Below are positions 1-8,725 of a stretch of 64,000 bases of DNA, one piece after another. Below the pieces are notes generated by a model. The model did not search any database. It worked only from the letters and a program-made list of their open reading frames with translations, and was not told where the DNA came from. The position numbers and the translations under genes were made by a program. The stretch's first letter is position 1. The number at the start of each line of letters is the position of its first letter. This stretch comes from Arachnia propionica. GTDB lineage: Bacteria; Actinomycetota; Actinomycetes; Propionibacteriales; Propionibacteriaceae. The stretch lies in contig NZ_RQYT01000011.1 in NCBI RefSeq assembly GCF_003932785.1, positions 1 through 64,000 of the forward strand, in the 5' to 3' direction.

Positions 1-56
1 GCGCACTGGATCGTGCGTTCAAGGAGGACAACGTCGTCAGGGGGTCACCGGGGTGA
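1..56 (+). CDS. Possible C-terminal end of a truncated CDS
   Basis: The third forward frame stays open from the window edge and stops at TGA 54-56. It reads as 17 residues with actinobacteria-like codon use (G or C in most third positions) and a charged composition (ALDRAFKEDNVVRG). It could be the tail of a gene lying mostly to the left, running convergently towards the sigma-factor partner gene. Too little is visible to name a product, and chance cannot be excluded. Confidence 0.3.
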   Translation, partial: ALDRAFKEDNVVRGSPG

Positions 57-58
57 CC
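43..58. terminator. Short GC-rich inverted repeat, possible terminator
   Basis: GGTCACC at 43-49 is answered by GGTGACC at 52-58, giving a compact perfect hairpin. It lies between a possible gene end on the plus strand and the stop (88-90) of the minus-strand gene, which suits a bidirectional terminator. There is no T tract, which is common in high-GC genomes. Function is inferred from position and symmetry only. Confidence 0.35.
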
Positions 59-87
59 GCAGTAGATGCGCCTATCCGCGCACCCTC

Positions 88-1146
88 TTAGCTCTCCTCG
101 ATGACCGGCTGATCCATCTCCACGCGCTCGGCGCCGAGCCGATCCACGAAGTCCTGCGGCAGCTCCGCGACGTGCTCATCGACGGTCACCGTCGTCCCCC
201 AGGAGAACTTGGCGTCCCTGTCCTGGTCCCCGCCGATGAGGATCCCCTCGGCATTGATGAGCACGCTGTGGCCGCCCTCCGGGTCGAGCGCCGAATCCAC
301 GAAGTGGGCGCGATACCCGACCGTGCCATCGGAGATGAGGAGTTCGGTCACGGTGACCTTCGGGTTCGTCGGCACTCCCTCCTTGCCCACGCCCGGTCCT
401 TCCGGGTTCTCGGCGATCCGCTGGAGCACCCGGATCGCCGCGGCACGCACCTCGGGCCGGGTCTGGGCCGAGAGCAGGTTGGTCGCCTCCTTGAACACAC
501 GCTCATCCGCGGAGTTGTTGCCGCCCCGCCCGCGCAGCACCGCGTCGAGTTCGACCGGATCGGTGGGCAACTCCCGGTCCTCGTTGGGGGCGAGCTTCAG
601 CCACGTGACCACTCCCGGTTCGACGTCCGAGACCCGTCGTGTCCACGTCCAGCCCTCGGCGTCCATGTAGATCTCGTGGGTGGTCTCGGGGATGACCTCG
701 TTGTTCGGGCCGCGGGATCCGATCACCTCGACGAGGTGGCGGAATCCCTGCCCGGCGGGTTCCACGGCCTTCGTCGAGGCGACAGCCACCTCCTCCAGGA
801 CGCTCGGCGCGACCTGGGCGCCTTCCCGCCAGGTCAGCGCCGCCTGCACCCCGGGACTCTCGGCCGGTGGAACGGATGCGGCGGGTGTGGGCGACGCCGT
901 CGCGGGCATGCTGATCCGGGGCTGAGCCGCCGGCGCCGGGCCCGGGCGGTTCAGGTGGACGAGGACGGGAGCGGTCAGGGCCACCGCCGTCACCGCGGCC
1001 GCCACCACGCCCAGGGCGACGACGGGTCCTCGACGTCGGGTGGGACCGGTGGCCCGCGTCTCGGTGATCTCCGCGTACAGCGCGGCACGGCGTTGCGGGG
1101 TGAACTCGGATTCGAAGTCGGGACGGTGTTTCGACAGATCGGTCAT
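88..1146 (-). CDS. CU044_5270-family membrane-anchored protein, partner of an ECF sigma factor
   Basis: A 352-residue protein with a basic cytoplasmic N-terminus (residues 1-42), one transmembrane helix (about 43-63, rich in Val and Ala), a Pro/Ala/Ser linker (about 66-105) and an extracytoplasmic domain to the end. This matches the architecture of the CU044_5270 family often encoded directly after ECF sigma factors. The ATG overlaps the sigma gene stop by 4 bases (ATGA) and has a GGAG Shine-Dalgarno inside that gene, so the two are translationally coupled. It may act as a sensor or anti-sigma-like regulator, but I see no classical zinc-binding anti-sigma (HxxxCxxC) motif, so that role is inferred only from the pairing. 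Confidence 0.7.
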   Translation of the reverse strand: MTDLSKHRPDFESEFTPQRRAALYAEITETRATGPTRRRGPVVALGVVAAAVTAVALTAPVLVHLNRPGPAPAAQPRISMPATASPTPAASVPPAESPGVQAALTWREGAQVAPSVLEEVAVASTKAVEPAGQGFRHLVEVIGSRGPNNEVIPETTHEIYMDAEGWTWTRRVSDVEPGVVTWLKLAPNEDRELPTDPVELDAVLRGRGGNNSADERVFKEATNLLSAQTRPEVRAAAIRVLQRIAENPEGPGVGKEGVPTNPKVTVTELLISDGTVGYRAHFVDSALDPEGGHSVLINAEGILIGGDQDRDAKFSWGTTVTVDEHVAELPQDFVDRLGAERVEMDQPVIEES

Positions 1147-1670
1147 GCTGGGCTCCTCACAGGGATGGGGCGGATGGTGTGGGTGGGGTCGACCAACTCC
1201 TCGAAGCGTTGCCGAGCCCGCCCCAGTCGTTTCGTGAACGCGGACTTGCTCATCCCGAGCACCTTGGCCGCCGCCTCATGGCTGAGGCCGTCCCAGCCCA
1301 CGAGGAGCAACGCCTCACGGTCGGTGTCGGACAGCCGCTCGAGGGCAGCCAGCACCGTCTGCCGTTCGACGACGGCGCTCTCCGGCCCCGGGAGCGAAAC
1401 GCTCCGCTCGAGGATGTGGATCTGCTCGGTCAGTCGGGCGCGTCGCGATCGGGAGCGTTGATGATCGATCAACGTCCGTCTCGCCGTGGTGATGAGCCAC
1501 CCCAGGGGCTCCGGCCCCATCGAGTCGAGATGCCGCCACGCCTTGACGAACACCTCCGCCGTGACGGTCTCGGCCAGATCGGGGTCACTGTGCCTTCTCA
1601 GGAAGGCGTACACCCGTGGGGATGTCGTCTCGTACAACCCCCTGAATCGGGATTCCGCATCATCGTTCAC
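1143..1670 (-). CDS. RNA polymerase ECF-type sigma-70 factor
   Basis: The 175-residue product has both sigma domains. Region 2 is at about residues 7-75 (a YAFLRRHSDPDLAETVTAEVF-like segment and the ARRTLIDH helix). Region 4 is at about 105-165, with the helix-turn-helix GLSHEAAAKVLGMSKSAFTKRL. It directs RNA polymerase to a specific promoter set. The start is taken as GTG at 1670, where homology-like sequence begins; the same frame stays open further upstream, but only as an out-of-frame copy of relA. It follows relA by 41 bases and overlaps the downstream partner gene by 4 bases. The stress or signal it answers to is not visible. Confidence 0.85.
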   Translation of the reverse strand: MNDDAESRFRGLYETTSPRVYAFLRRHSDPDLAETVTAEVFVKAWRHLDSMGPEPLGWLITTARRTLIDHQRSRSRRARLTEQIHILERSVSLPGPESAVVERQTVLAALERLSDTDREALLLVGWDGLSHEAAAKVLGMSKSAFTKRLGRARQRFEELVDPTHTIRPIPVRSPA

Positions 1671-1711
1671 ACCCCGAACACGATCCGCGACCCCACGAGG
1701 TGACACGGGAT

Positions 1712-3991
1712 TCAGGAATTCACCCTGAAGGCGTCGTAGACCCCGGGGATGCGCCGCACCTGGGTGAGGACGTGTTGCAGGTGGGTGGGGTCCGGGGCCT
1801 CGAAGGTCAACCGTCCCACGAACTTGCGGTTGCGCCCCGTCGTCATCGACACCTCGAGGAGATCCACGTGGGCCTCCGAGATCGCCGCGGAGACATCCAT
1901 GAGCAGACGGGCCCGGTCGATTCCCTCCACCTGGATGGTGACCTCGAACTGGCCCGCCTCGTCGCCGTCCCATTCCACCGGGACCAGGCGCTCGGGGGTC
2001 TCCCGCAGGGCGGGCATGTTGCTGCAGTCCTCGCGGTGCACCGAGACCCCGTCGCCGCGGGTGATGAACCCCGCGATCTCGTCGCCGGGAATCGGGTGGC
2101 AGCACTTCGCCAGCTTGACGGTGATCGTCGGGTCACCGTCGACGAGCACCCGCGCCTCACTCGCCGGTCGGGGACGACGGCGGGGACGCACCACCTCGTC
2201 CTCGGTGATGGTGTCGACCGCCTCGTCCTCCCCACCGTGCAACTGGATGAGATGGGTGACGACGGACTGGGCGGAGACGTGTCCCTCGCCGATGGCCATG
2301 TACAGCGAGGGGACGTCCTGGTGCCTCAGCACGTTCGCCACCGCTGTGAGGTTCTCGAGGGTCAGGAGACGCTGCAGCGGCAGCCCGGTGCGGCGCAGCT
2401 GCTTCGCCAGGGACTCCTTGCCGGTCTCAATGGCCTCGTCGCGGCGTTCACGGGAGAAATACTGCTTGATCTTCTGCTTGGCCCTCGTCGAGGCGACGAA
2501 GCTCAGCCAGTCCCGGCTGGGACCGGCGTTCTCCGACTTGGAGGTGAGGATCTCGACCTTGTCCCCCTGGACCAGCTTCGCCGACAGCGCGACGAGGCGG
2601 CCGTTCACCCGGGCCCCGATGCAGCGGTAGCCGACCTCGGTGTGCACGGAGAATGCGAAGTCGACGGGGGTCGCGCCGACGGGGAGCGCCACGACCTCCC
2701 CCTTGGGGGTGAAGACGTAGATCTCGTCCGAATTGATCTCGAACAGCACCGAGTCGAGGAACTCGGTGGGGTCCTCGGTCTCCTTGCTCATCACGCCGAG
2801 CTGGTGCATGGCCCGCAGCCCCGCCTGCTCCGGGGTGACGCCGTTGCGGAGGTTCTCCTTGTACTTCCAGTGGGCGGCGACACCGTACTCCGCCCGTCGG
2901 TGCATCTCGTGGGTGCGGATCTGGAACTCGACCGGCTCGCCCCTGATCCCGAGCACCGTCGTGTGCAACGACTGGTACATGTTGAACTTCGGGTTCGCGA
3001 TGTAGTCCTTGAACCGGCCCGGGATCGGCTTCCACTTGGAGTGGGCGACCCCCAGCACCGCGTAGCAGTCGCGCACCTCCTCGACGAGGACCCTCAGCCC
3101 GATGAGGTCGTAGATGTCGGCGAAGTCCCGTCCCCGCACCATCATCTTCTGGTAGATCGAGTAGAGGTGCTTGGGGCGGCCGTACACCGTCGCCTTGATG
3201 CGGTTCTCCGCCAGCAGCTGCTGGAAGTCGGTGATGAGCTCCCGGAGGTAGCGTTCCCGGCCCGGCGCCTGCTGCGCCACGAGTTCGGAGATCTCCTGAA
3301 ACACCTTCGGTTCAATCGCCTGGAAACTGAGGTCCTCCAGTTCCCACTTGATGGTGTTCATGCCCAGCCGGTGCGCCAGGGGGGCGAAGATGTTGAGGGT
3401 CTCGGTGGCGATCCTCACCTGCTTGTCCGGGCGGAGGAAGGAGATTGTCCGCATGTTGTGGAGCCGGTCGGCGAGCTTGATGACCAGCACCCGGACCTCC
3501 TCGGAGGTGGCCATGATCATCTTGCGGATCGTCTCGGCCTTGGCCGTCTCGCCGTAGGTGACCTTGTCGAGCTTGGTCACGCCGTCGACCATGCGTGCCA
3601 CCTCGTCGGAGAAGTCCGAACGGAGCTGATCGAGGGTGTAGTCGGTGTCCTCGACGGTGTCGTGCAGCAGCGCGGCCGCGATGACCGGCTCGGTCATTCC
3701 GAGCTCCGCCAGGATGGTGGCGACGGCGAGCGGGTGGGTGATGTAGGGATCCCCCGACTTGCGCTTCTGGCCGTGATGGTGGTGTTCGGCGATGCGGTAG
3801 GCGCGTTCGATGACGTTGAGGTCGGCCTTGGGGTGGCTGGCCTGGATGATCTTGAACAACGGGTCGAGCACGGCGGAGCGGGGCCGCACCGCCCCGAGCC
3901 GGGCCAGTCGCTGCCGCATGCGCAGCCGCGGCTGTTCCGGCCCGCCCGCGAAGCGTTGCAACGCTCCTGGTCCACTCACCTGCTCAGCCAT
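1712..3991 (-). CDS. relA: Bifunctional (p)ppGpp synthetase/hydrolase
   Basis: A 759-residue long RSH protein that makes and degrades the stringent-response alarmones pppGpp and ppGpp. The HD hydrolase domain is at about residues 60-190, with the intact H110-D111 pair and E114-D115. The synthetase domain (about 260-370) carries GRPKHLYSIYQKM and YQSLHTTV motifs. A TGS domain (about 430-490, EIYVFTPKGEVVALP) and a C-terminal ACT domain (about 685-759) follow. With both catalytic centres intact it should be bifunctional, like mycobacterial Rel. It lies downstream of apt as in many actinobacteria, with a potassium channel gene between. A TAGAAT box ends 6 bases before the ATG, suggesting a leaderless transcript. 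Confidence 0.97.
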   Translation of the reverse strand: MAEQVSGPGALQRFAGGPEQPRLRMRQRLARLGAVRPRSAVLDPLFKIIQASHPKADLNVIERAYRIAEHHHHGQKRKSGDPYITHPLAVATILAELGMTEPVIAAALLHDTVEDTDYTLDQLRSDFSDEVARMVDGVTKLDKVTYGETAKAETIRKMIMATSEEVRVLVIKLADRLHNMRTISFLRPDKQVRIATETLNIFAPLAHRLGMNTIKWELEDLSFQAIEPKVFQEISELVAQQAPGRERYLRELITDFQQLLAENRIKATVYGRPKHLYSIYQKMMVRGRDFADIYDLIGLRVLVEEVRDCYAVLGVAHSKWKPIPGRFKDYIANPKFNMYQSLHTTVLGIRGEPVEFQIRTHEMHRRAEYGVAAHWKYKENLRNGVTPEQAGLRAMHQLGVMSKETEDPTEFLDSVLFEINSDEIYVFTPKGEVVALPVGATPVDFAFSVHTEVGYRCIGARVNGRLVALSAKLVQGDKVEILTSKSENAGPSRDWLSFVASTRAKQKIKQYFSRERRDEAIETGKESLAKQLRRTGLPLQRLLTLENLTAVANVLRHQDVPSLYMAIGEGHVSAQSVVTHLIQLHGGEDEAVDTITEDEVVRPRRRPRPASEARVLVDGDPTITVKLAKCCHPIPGDEIAGFITRGDGVSVHREDCSNMPALRETPERLVPVEWDGDEAGQFEVTIQVEGIDRARLLMDVSAAISEAHVDLLEVSMTTGRNRKFVGRLTFEAPDPTHLQHVLTQVRRIPGVYDAFRVNS

Positions 3992-3997
3992 GACAGG

Positions 3998-4003
3998 ATT
4001 CTA
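3998..4003 (-). promoter_or_regulatory. Putative -10 box of relA (leaderless)
   Basis: On the minus strand TAGAAT lies exactly 6 bases before the relA ATG and there is no Shine-Dalgarno. Transcription would then start at or next to the initiation codon. No convincing -35 hexamer is seen. Confidence 0.55.
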
Positions 4004-4035
4004 GTGTCACCGCACACCCGCAGGCGATCCGCGCA

Positions 4036-5103
4036 TCAGGACAGCCGATCGAGGTCCGTCTCCGCGCGTTCTGCGCGCCGGACGACAATGAGTTGATCCC
4101 CCGTCTCGATCCGGGATGCGGTGGAGTCGTAGAAGCGACGCAGGGTGCCACCACGGATGATGCCGATCACCCTTTCGTTGTGCAGGGAGGACGGCGTCTG
4201 GCCGACCTCGTGGGCGGCGGCCTGGCGTTGGCTGACCTCGAGTCCCGTGCCGGCGGTCAGCAGGTCCTGGATGATGGAGCCGAGTTCGGGACCCACGGCC
4301 GACAACCCCATGAGCCGCCCCACCGTGTCGGAGGAGGTCACCACGGAGGTCGCGCCGGACTGACGCAGGAGTGGGACGTTCTCCTGTTCCCGCACGGAGA
4401 CGACGATTGCCGCGCTCGGGTTGAGCTGCCGCACCGTCAGGGTGGAGAGGATGGCGGAGTCGTCGCGGGAGAGACAGATGATGATCTTGCGGGCCTTGCT
4501 GATCTCCGCCCGACGCAGCAGCTCACGTTGGGTGGCGTCCCCGAGGAAGGCCGCCAGGCCATCGAGGTTCGCCTCGTTGACGGCGACGTCGTTGTTGTCG
4601 ATGACGACAATCCTCGCGTCCTTCTCCCCGTGACGCCGCAACGTGTTGACGGCACTGCGTCCCTTGGTGCCGTACCCGATGACCACGACATGGTTTCTCA
4701 TGGCTCGCCTCCACTGGAGATCACGGATGATTCGGTTGCCCTGATTGGCCAGCACGGCGATCGTGGTCCCGACGAGGACGACGAGGAAGCCGATGCGCAT
4801 GGGGGTGATGAGGATGGCGTTGAGGAGCCTGGCGTGCGGCGCCAGCGGCGTGATGTCGCCGTAGCCGGTGGTCGTCATCGTGACGGTCGAGTAGTACAGG
4901 GCGTCGATGAAGCTGACCCCGTCGTTGCGGACGTTGTCCACGTAGGCGTCCCTGTCCAGCCAGACCGTGATGGTGCTGACCGACAGCAGGACGCAGGCCA
5001 GGATGAACCTCTTCGCCAGTTCCCTGAGGGGATGCAGGTCACGCCTCGGCAGGCTCACCATCGACGTGGCGTAGCCTCGCTGGACCAGCTTCCTTGCGGG
5101 CAT
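4036..5103 (-). CDS. Potassium channel with cytoplasmic RCK (TrkA-N/TrkA-C) domains
   Basis: A two-helix K+ channel subunit of about 355 residues. TM1 is at about 30-47, the pore loop carries the TTTGYGD selectivity filter (GYGD at about 80-83), and TM2 is at about 94-121. Then come a Rossmann-fold TrkA-N/RCK domain (NHVVVIGYGTKG at about 135) and a C-terminal TrkA-C domain. It resembles Kch/MthK-type channels gated by a nucleotide or ion ligand. ATG 5103 lies 2 bases after the apt stop and is preferred; an in-frame ATG at 5130 would overlap apt. Its place between apt and relA is unusual and suggests co-expression with the nucleotide-stress genes. The physiological ligand is unknown. Confidence 0.88.
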   Translation of the reverse strand: MPARKLVQRGYATSMVSLPRRDLHPLRELAKRFILACVLLSVSTITVWLDRDAYVDNVRNDGVSFIDALYYSTVTMTTTGYGDITPLAPHARLLNAILITPMRIGFLVVLVGTTIAVLANQGNRIIRDLQWRRAMRNHVVVIGYGTKGRSAVNTLRRHGEKDARIVVIDNNDVAVNEANLDGLAAFLGDATQRELLRRAEISKARKIIICLSRDDSAILSTLTVRQLNPSAAIVVSVREQENVPLLRQSGATSVVTSSDTVGRLMGLSAVGPELGSIIQDLLTAGTGLEVSQRQAAAHEVGQTPSSLHNERVIGIIRGGTLRRFYDSTASRIETGDQLIVVRRAERAETDLDRLS

Positions 5104-5105
5104 GG

Positions 5106-5627
5106 CTAGTCCGTCACCACCGCCGAGCAACTGTCGATGCCAGCCTCGAGCAGCCGGGCGCGTCCGCCCAGGGAGGTGAGCTCCAGCAGGACGCTCACGT
5201 GGACGAGTTCGGCCCCCAGCCGGGTGAGCAGCGCGGACGTGGCCGCGATCGTGCCCCCCGTGGCCAGGACGTCATCCACGACGAGCACCCGCGCCCCCGC
5301 CACCATGGCATCGACGTGCATGGTGAGCGTCTCCGTCCCGTACTCGAGGGCGAAGCTCTCGCTCAGCACCGCCCGCGGCAACTTCCCCGGCTTGCGTACG
5401 GGCACGAATCCGGCGCCGAGCCGCAACGCGACGGGGGCCGCGAAGATGAAGCCACGCGCCTCCATCCCGACCACGAAGTCGATGCCGCCCGGCGCGGATT
5501 CGGCGATGGCGTCGACCGCCTGCCGGAAGCCCTCCGGGGAGGCGAGCAGCGGGGTGATGTCCTTGAACGTGACCCCGGGTTTGGGCCAGTCCGGGACATC
5601 GGTGATGAGGGACCTCACCAGATTCAT
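5106..5627 (-). CDS. apt: Adenine phosphoribosyltransferase
   Basis: The 173-residue enzyme converts adenine and PRPP to AMP and pyrophosphate in purine salvage. The PRPP-binding loop VLVVDDVLATGGT is at about 115-127. The PKPGVTFKDITPLL segment near the N-terminus (about 15-28) and the EARGFIF motif (about 56-62) are typical of bacterial APRTs. Its start overlaps the secF stop by 4 bases (ATGA), so it is coupled to the Sec genes. apt next to relA is a long-known actinobacterial arrangement. Confidence 0.95.
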   Translation of the reverse strand: MNLVRSLITDVPDWPKPGVTFKDITPLLASPEGFRQAVDAIAESAPGGIDFVVGMEARGFIFAAPVALRLGAGFVPVRKPGKLPRAVLSESFALEYGTETLTMHVDAMVAGARVLVVDDVLATGGTIAATSALLTRLGAELVHVSVLLELTSLGGRARLLEAGIDSCSAVVTD

Positions 5628-6742
5628 CGGTTCAGCCTCTTGCGCTGTTCCCGGCTGAGGTGGGTCCGGCGCTGGCGACGCTGCGCCGCCCCGACCATTT
5701 CGGCCTCCTCCTGGGGCTCTGCATCGGCCTCCGACGCCTCGGCCGCCCGACGTTCGGCACGGGCCTCCTGACGTTCCTTCCGGCGCTCCAGCGTCTTGCG
5801 GTGGGCGATCTGCTCGGGTTCGCGTTCCTTCATCTGGACCAGCAGCGGGGTGGCGATGAAGATCGACGAGTAGGCGCCGGCGATCATGCCGATGAAGAGG
5901 GCCAGGCCGAGGTCGGCGAGGGGGCCGCTGTGGAGCATGGATCCGCCGATGAGCAGGGCGGTGACCGGGAGGATGCCGATGAGGGTGGTGTTCAGTGAGC
6001 GGATGAGCACCTGGTTGACGGCGAGGTTCGCCGCCTGCCCGTAGGTCTGGCGGCTCTCCTTGATGCCTCGGGTGTTCTCACTCACCCGGTCGAAGACCAC
6101 GACGGTGTCGTAGAGGGAGTAGCCGAGGATCGTCAGCACACCGATGATGGTGGCGGGGGTGACCGTGAACCCGACCAGCGCGTAGACGCCGATCGTCACG
6201 ACGAGGTCGTGCGCCAGGGCGATGACGGCGGCCAGGGACATCTTCCAGTTCCTGAACCACACGCCGATGAGGATCATCACGAGCAGGATGAACACAACGA
6301 GGGCGATGAGCGCCTGTTGGGACACCTGCTTGCCCCACGAGGCGCCGATCGCGGTGTAGGCGACGTCCTTGGGCTCCTTGCCGGCCATCTCCGCGATCGC
6401 GGCGCGTACGATGCTGGTCTCCTCAGGGTTGAGCGCCCTGGTCTGGATCCGAACGGCGGAGTCCCCCAGGGAGAAGACCTGGGCGCCGAGGTTCTTCACC
6501 TCGAAGGAGTCGACCTTGCCCCGCACCTCGTCGACGGTGCTGGCGGTCACCTCCATCGGCACCTGGAAGTCCGTGCCGCCCCGGAACTCGATGCCGAGGG
6601 CGAGGCCACGCACGAGCAGGCCGACGACACAGATGCCGAGGATGACCGCGGAGAGGATGTACCACGTGCGGCGCTTGCCGACGAAGTCGTAGGAGACCTG
6701 CCCCGAGTAGAAACGATGTGCCAGACCGTGCTTGCTGGTCAT
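5624..6742 (-). CDS. secF: Protein translocase subunit SecF
   Basis: At 372 residues this is the RND-family partner of SecD. TM1 is at about 27-50, then the GIEFRGGTDFQV motif (about 51-62), a small periplasmic domain, and five further helices between about 155 and 305. The C-terminal tail of about 65 residues is strongly charged (Arg/Glu-rich) and longer than in E. coli SecF. With SecD and YajC it uses the proton-motive force to pull exported proteins off SecYEG. Its ATG overlaps the secD TGA by one base (TGATG). Confidence 0.96.
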   Translation of the reverse strand: MTSKHGLAHRFYSGQVSYDFVGKRRTWYILSAVILGICVVGLLVRGLALGIEFRGGTDFQVPMEVTASTVDEVRGKVDSFEVKNLGAQVFSLGDSAVRIQTRALNPEETSIVRAAIAEMAGKEPKDVAYTAIGASWGKQVSQQALIALVVFILLVMILIGVWFRNWKMSLAAVIALAHDLVVTIGVYALVGFTVTPATIIGVLTILGYSLYDTVVVFDRVSENTRGIKESRQTYGQAANLAVNQVLIRSLNTTLIGILPVTALLIGGSMLHSGPLADLGLALFIGMIAGAYSSIFIATPLLVQMKEREPEQIAHRKTLERRKERQEARAERRAAEASEADAEPQEEAEMVGAAQRRQRRTHLSREQRKRLNR

Positions 6743-8295
6743 CAGGCCTCCTTGACGATCTGGGTGGAGCGGCGGCGACGTCCGAGCAGCGAGTCACGGG
6801 TGACCCCCATGTGGGAGGCGTCGAGACCCGACAGCTTGTGTCCCTGCCCGAAGAACTTGGTCCTGCCGAGCACCTGGACGAGCGGCTTGGTGAAGAAGAA
6901 GCACACCGCCAGGTCGATCAGCGTGGTGAGACCGAGGGCGAAGGCGAAGCCCTTCACACCACCCACCGCGAGGATGAACAGCACCAGCGCGGACAGGATG
7001 GACACCATGTCCGCCACGACGATGGTCGACCTGGCCTTCGTCCACCCCGTGGTGAGGGCGGACTTCAGGCTCCTGCCGTCCCGGATCTCGTCGCGAATCC
7101 GCTCGAAGTAGATGACGAACGAGTCGGCCGTCACGCCGATGGCCACGATGGCGCCGGCGATGGCGGGCAGGTTGAGCGTGAATCCCATGGCCTCGCCGAG
7201 GATGACCATGGAGGCGTAGGTGGCCAGGGCGGCGACGGCGAGCGAGCCGATGACCACGAGGCCCAGGCCACGGTAGTACAGCAGGCAGTACCCGATCACG
7301 AGCCCGAGCCCGATGAGGCCGGCGATGAGACCGACCCGCAGCTGCTCGCCGCCGAGGGTGGCGGAGACGGTCTCCACCTGGGAGGGCTCGAAGTTCAGCG
7401 GCAGCGAACCGAAACGCAGGATGTTGGCGAGCTGGGCGGCCGACTCGGGCGTGAAGTTGCCGGAGATCTCCGCGTTGCCGTCGTTGATGGCGCTGCGCAC
7501 AGCGGCATTGGACTCGACGACCCCGTCGAGGACGACGGCGAACTGGTTGGTGGGGTCGGGCTTGTTCACCAGCGCCGTGGTCATGGCGCGCAGCTGCTCC
7601 GTGCCCTCCGCGTCGAAGGAGAGCACGACGACGTTCTGCACCTGGCCGGCGTGGACCGTCGACGCGGCGTTCGTGACCCGCTCCCCGATGATCGCGACGG
7701 GGCCGAGCAGGAACTTCATGGTCTTGGTCGAGTCGCAGGCGTAGGTGGCCTTGTCGAGGGGCTCGACCACCTCGTCGCCACACTGGTAGCTGTGGAACGC
7801 GCTCTGCTCCTCGGCGCTCGCCTGGTAGGCGACCACCTGATCGACGGGCAGCTGGGTGCCGACGGCTCCCGGCTCCGGGGTCGGGGTGGGGAGTCGGTCG
7901 ACACCGTTCTCCTCGACCGGGGCGACCGGCTGGTAGCTCAGCACCGGCCGGAAGGACAGCTGGGCCGTGCTCCCGATGAGGTCGACCAGGTCGTCGCGCT
8001 GGACGTTGGGGGCCGAGACGACGATGTGCCGATCACCCGAGGTGGTGACGGCGGCCTCGCTCACCCCGAGGCTGTCGACGCGGTTCTGGATGATCTGTCG
8101 CGCGAGTTCGAGATTGTCCGCCTCCACCGTGGAGTTGGTTGCGGTGAGGGTGATGGTCATGCCGCCCTGGAGGTCGAGACCGAGTTTCGGGGTCCAGATC
8201 CGCCCGATGGCCATGATGCCGAACAGCGCGGCGACACAGACCAGGAAGATCGTCAGGACGAGCCCCGGACGGGGCTTGCGGGATGTGGTTGCCAT
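6742..8295 (-). CDS. secD: Protein translocase subunit SecD
   Basis: A 517-residue RND-type membrane protein with TM1 at about 10-30. The signature GLDLQGGMTITL (about 38-49) follows, then a large extracytoplasmic P1 region (about 55-310). Five helices come after it (about 325-485), including GVTADSFVIYFERIRDEIRDG, the conserved RND loop. It works with SecF and YajC in post-translocational release. The P1 head holds an insertion around residues 125-180 that includes the Cys pair CGDEV...ACDST, possibly a disulfide on the outer face. It is shorter than E. coli SecD, as usual for Gram-positives. Confidence 0.96.
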   Translation of the reverse strand: MATTSRKPRPGLVLTIFLVCVAALFGIMAIGRIWTPKLGLDLQGGMTITLTATNSTVEADNLELARQIIQNRVDSLGVSEAAVTTSGDRHIVVSAPNVQRDDLVDLIGSTAQLSFRPVLSYQPVAPVEENGVDRLPTPTPEPGAVGTQLPVDQVVAYQASAEEQSAFHSYQCGDEVVEPLDKATYACDSTKTMKFLLGPVAIIGERVTNAASTVHAGQVQNVVVLSFDAEGTEQLRAMTTALVNKPDPTNQFAVVLDGVVESNAAVRSAINDGNAEISGNFTPESAAQLANILRFGSLPLNFEPSQVETVSATLGGEQLRVGLIAGLIGLGLVIGYCLLYYRGLGLVVIGSLAVAALATYASMVILGEAMGFTLNLPAIAGAIVAIGVTADSFVIYFERIRDEIRDGRSLKSALTTGWTKARSTIVVADMVSILSALVLFILAVGGVKGFAFALGLTTLIDLAVCFFFTKPLVQVLGRTKFFGQGHKLSGLDASHMGVTRDSLLGRRRRSTQIVKEA

Positions 8296-8298
8296 GGA

Positions 8299-8673
8299 TC
8301 AGTTCTTCTCGTCGGCCTCATCCGGGATGACGGGGGCGACGTCGGCGTCCTCGGTGAGGTCCTTGACCTCCTCCACCCCGAGGTCATCCGCCTCGTCGTC
8401 GAACTCGAACTCCTCCTCGTCCGCGGTGGCGGCGCGCATGATGGCGGCCTTGAGGATGGTGACCTCGGTGCCGGGGGCCAGTTCCACGATGGCCTGCCGG
8501 TCCCCGACATGGGTGATGGTGCCATAGATGCCGCTCTGCATCAGCACACGCGCTCCCGGGCCGAGGGCGTTGACCGCTTCCTGCTGTTCCCGCATTCTCC
8601 GCTGCTGCGGACGAATGAGCAGGAAGTACATGATGGCGAAGATTCCCACCATCATGAGCATCATTTCAATCAT
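8299..8673 (-). CDS. yajC: Preprotein translocase accessory subunit YajC
   Basis: The 124-residue product has one N-terminal transmembrane helix (about 3-21), then the family signature LIRPQQRRMREQQ (about 20-32) and the GARVLMQSGIYGTITHVGD segment. The C-terminal third is an acidic tail (Glu/Asp-rich). YajC joins SecDF at the translocon. The stop lies 3 bases before secD on the same strand, so it is the first gene of the yajC-secD-secF group. Confidence 0.94.
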   Translation of the reverse strand: MIEMMLMMVGIFAIMYFLLIRPQQRRMREQQEAVNALGPGARVLMQSGIYGTITHVGDRQAIVELAPGTEVTILKAAIMRAATADEEEFEFDDEADDLGVEEVKDLTEDADVAPVIPDEADEKN

Positions 8674-8725
8674 GGAACAAGTCCTTCAAGAGTTGTGGGC
8701 GTGACAGACCGATGGTCAGGATAGC

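Noticed and set aside
1671-2105. N-terminal extension of the sigma factor gene
   Set aside because: The frame is open into relA, but the residues are low-complexity Arg/Pro/Gly and unlike any sigma factor. GTG 1670 begins the conserved part.
1700-4096. Long plus-strand open frame opposite relA
   Set aside because: Same antisense effect; relA on the minus strand has all expected domains and explains the region.
6718-8724. Long plus-strand open frame opposite secD and yajC
   Set aside because: Shadow of real genes, no recognisable protein features.
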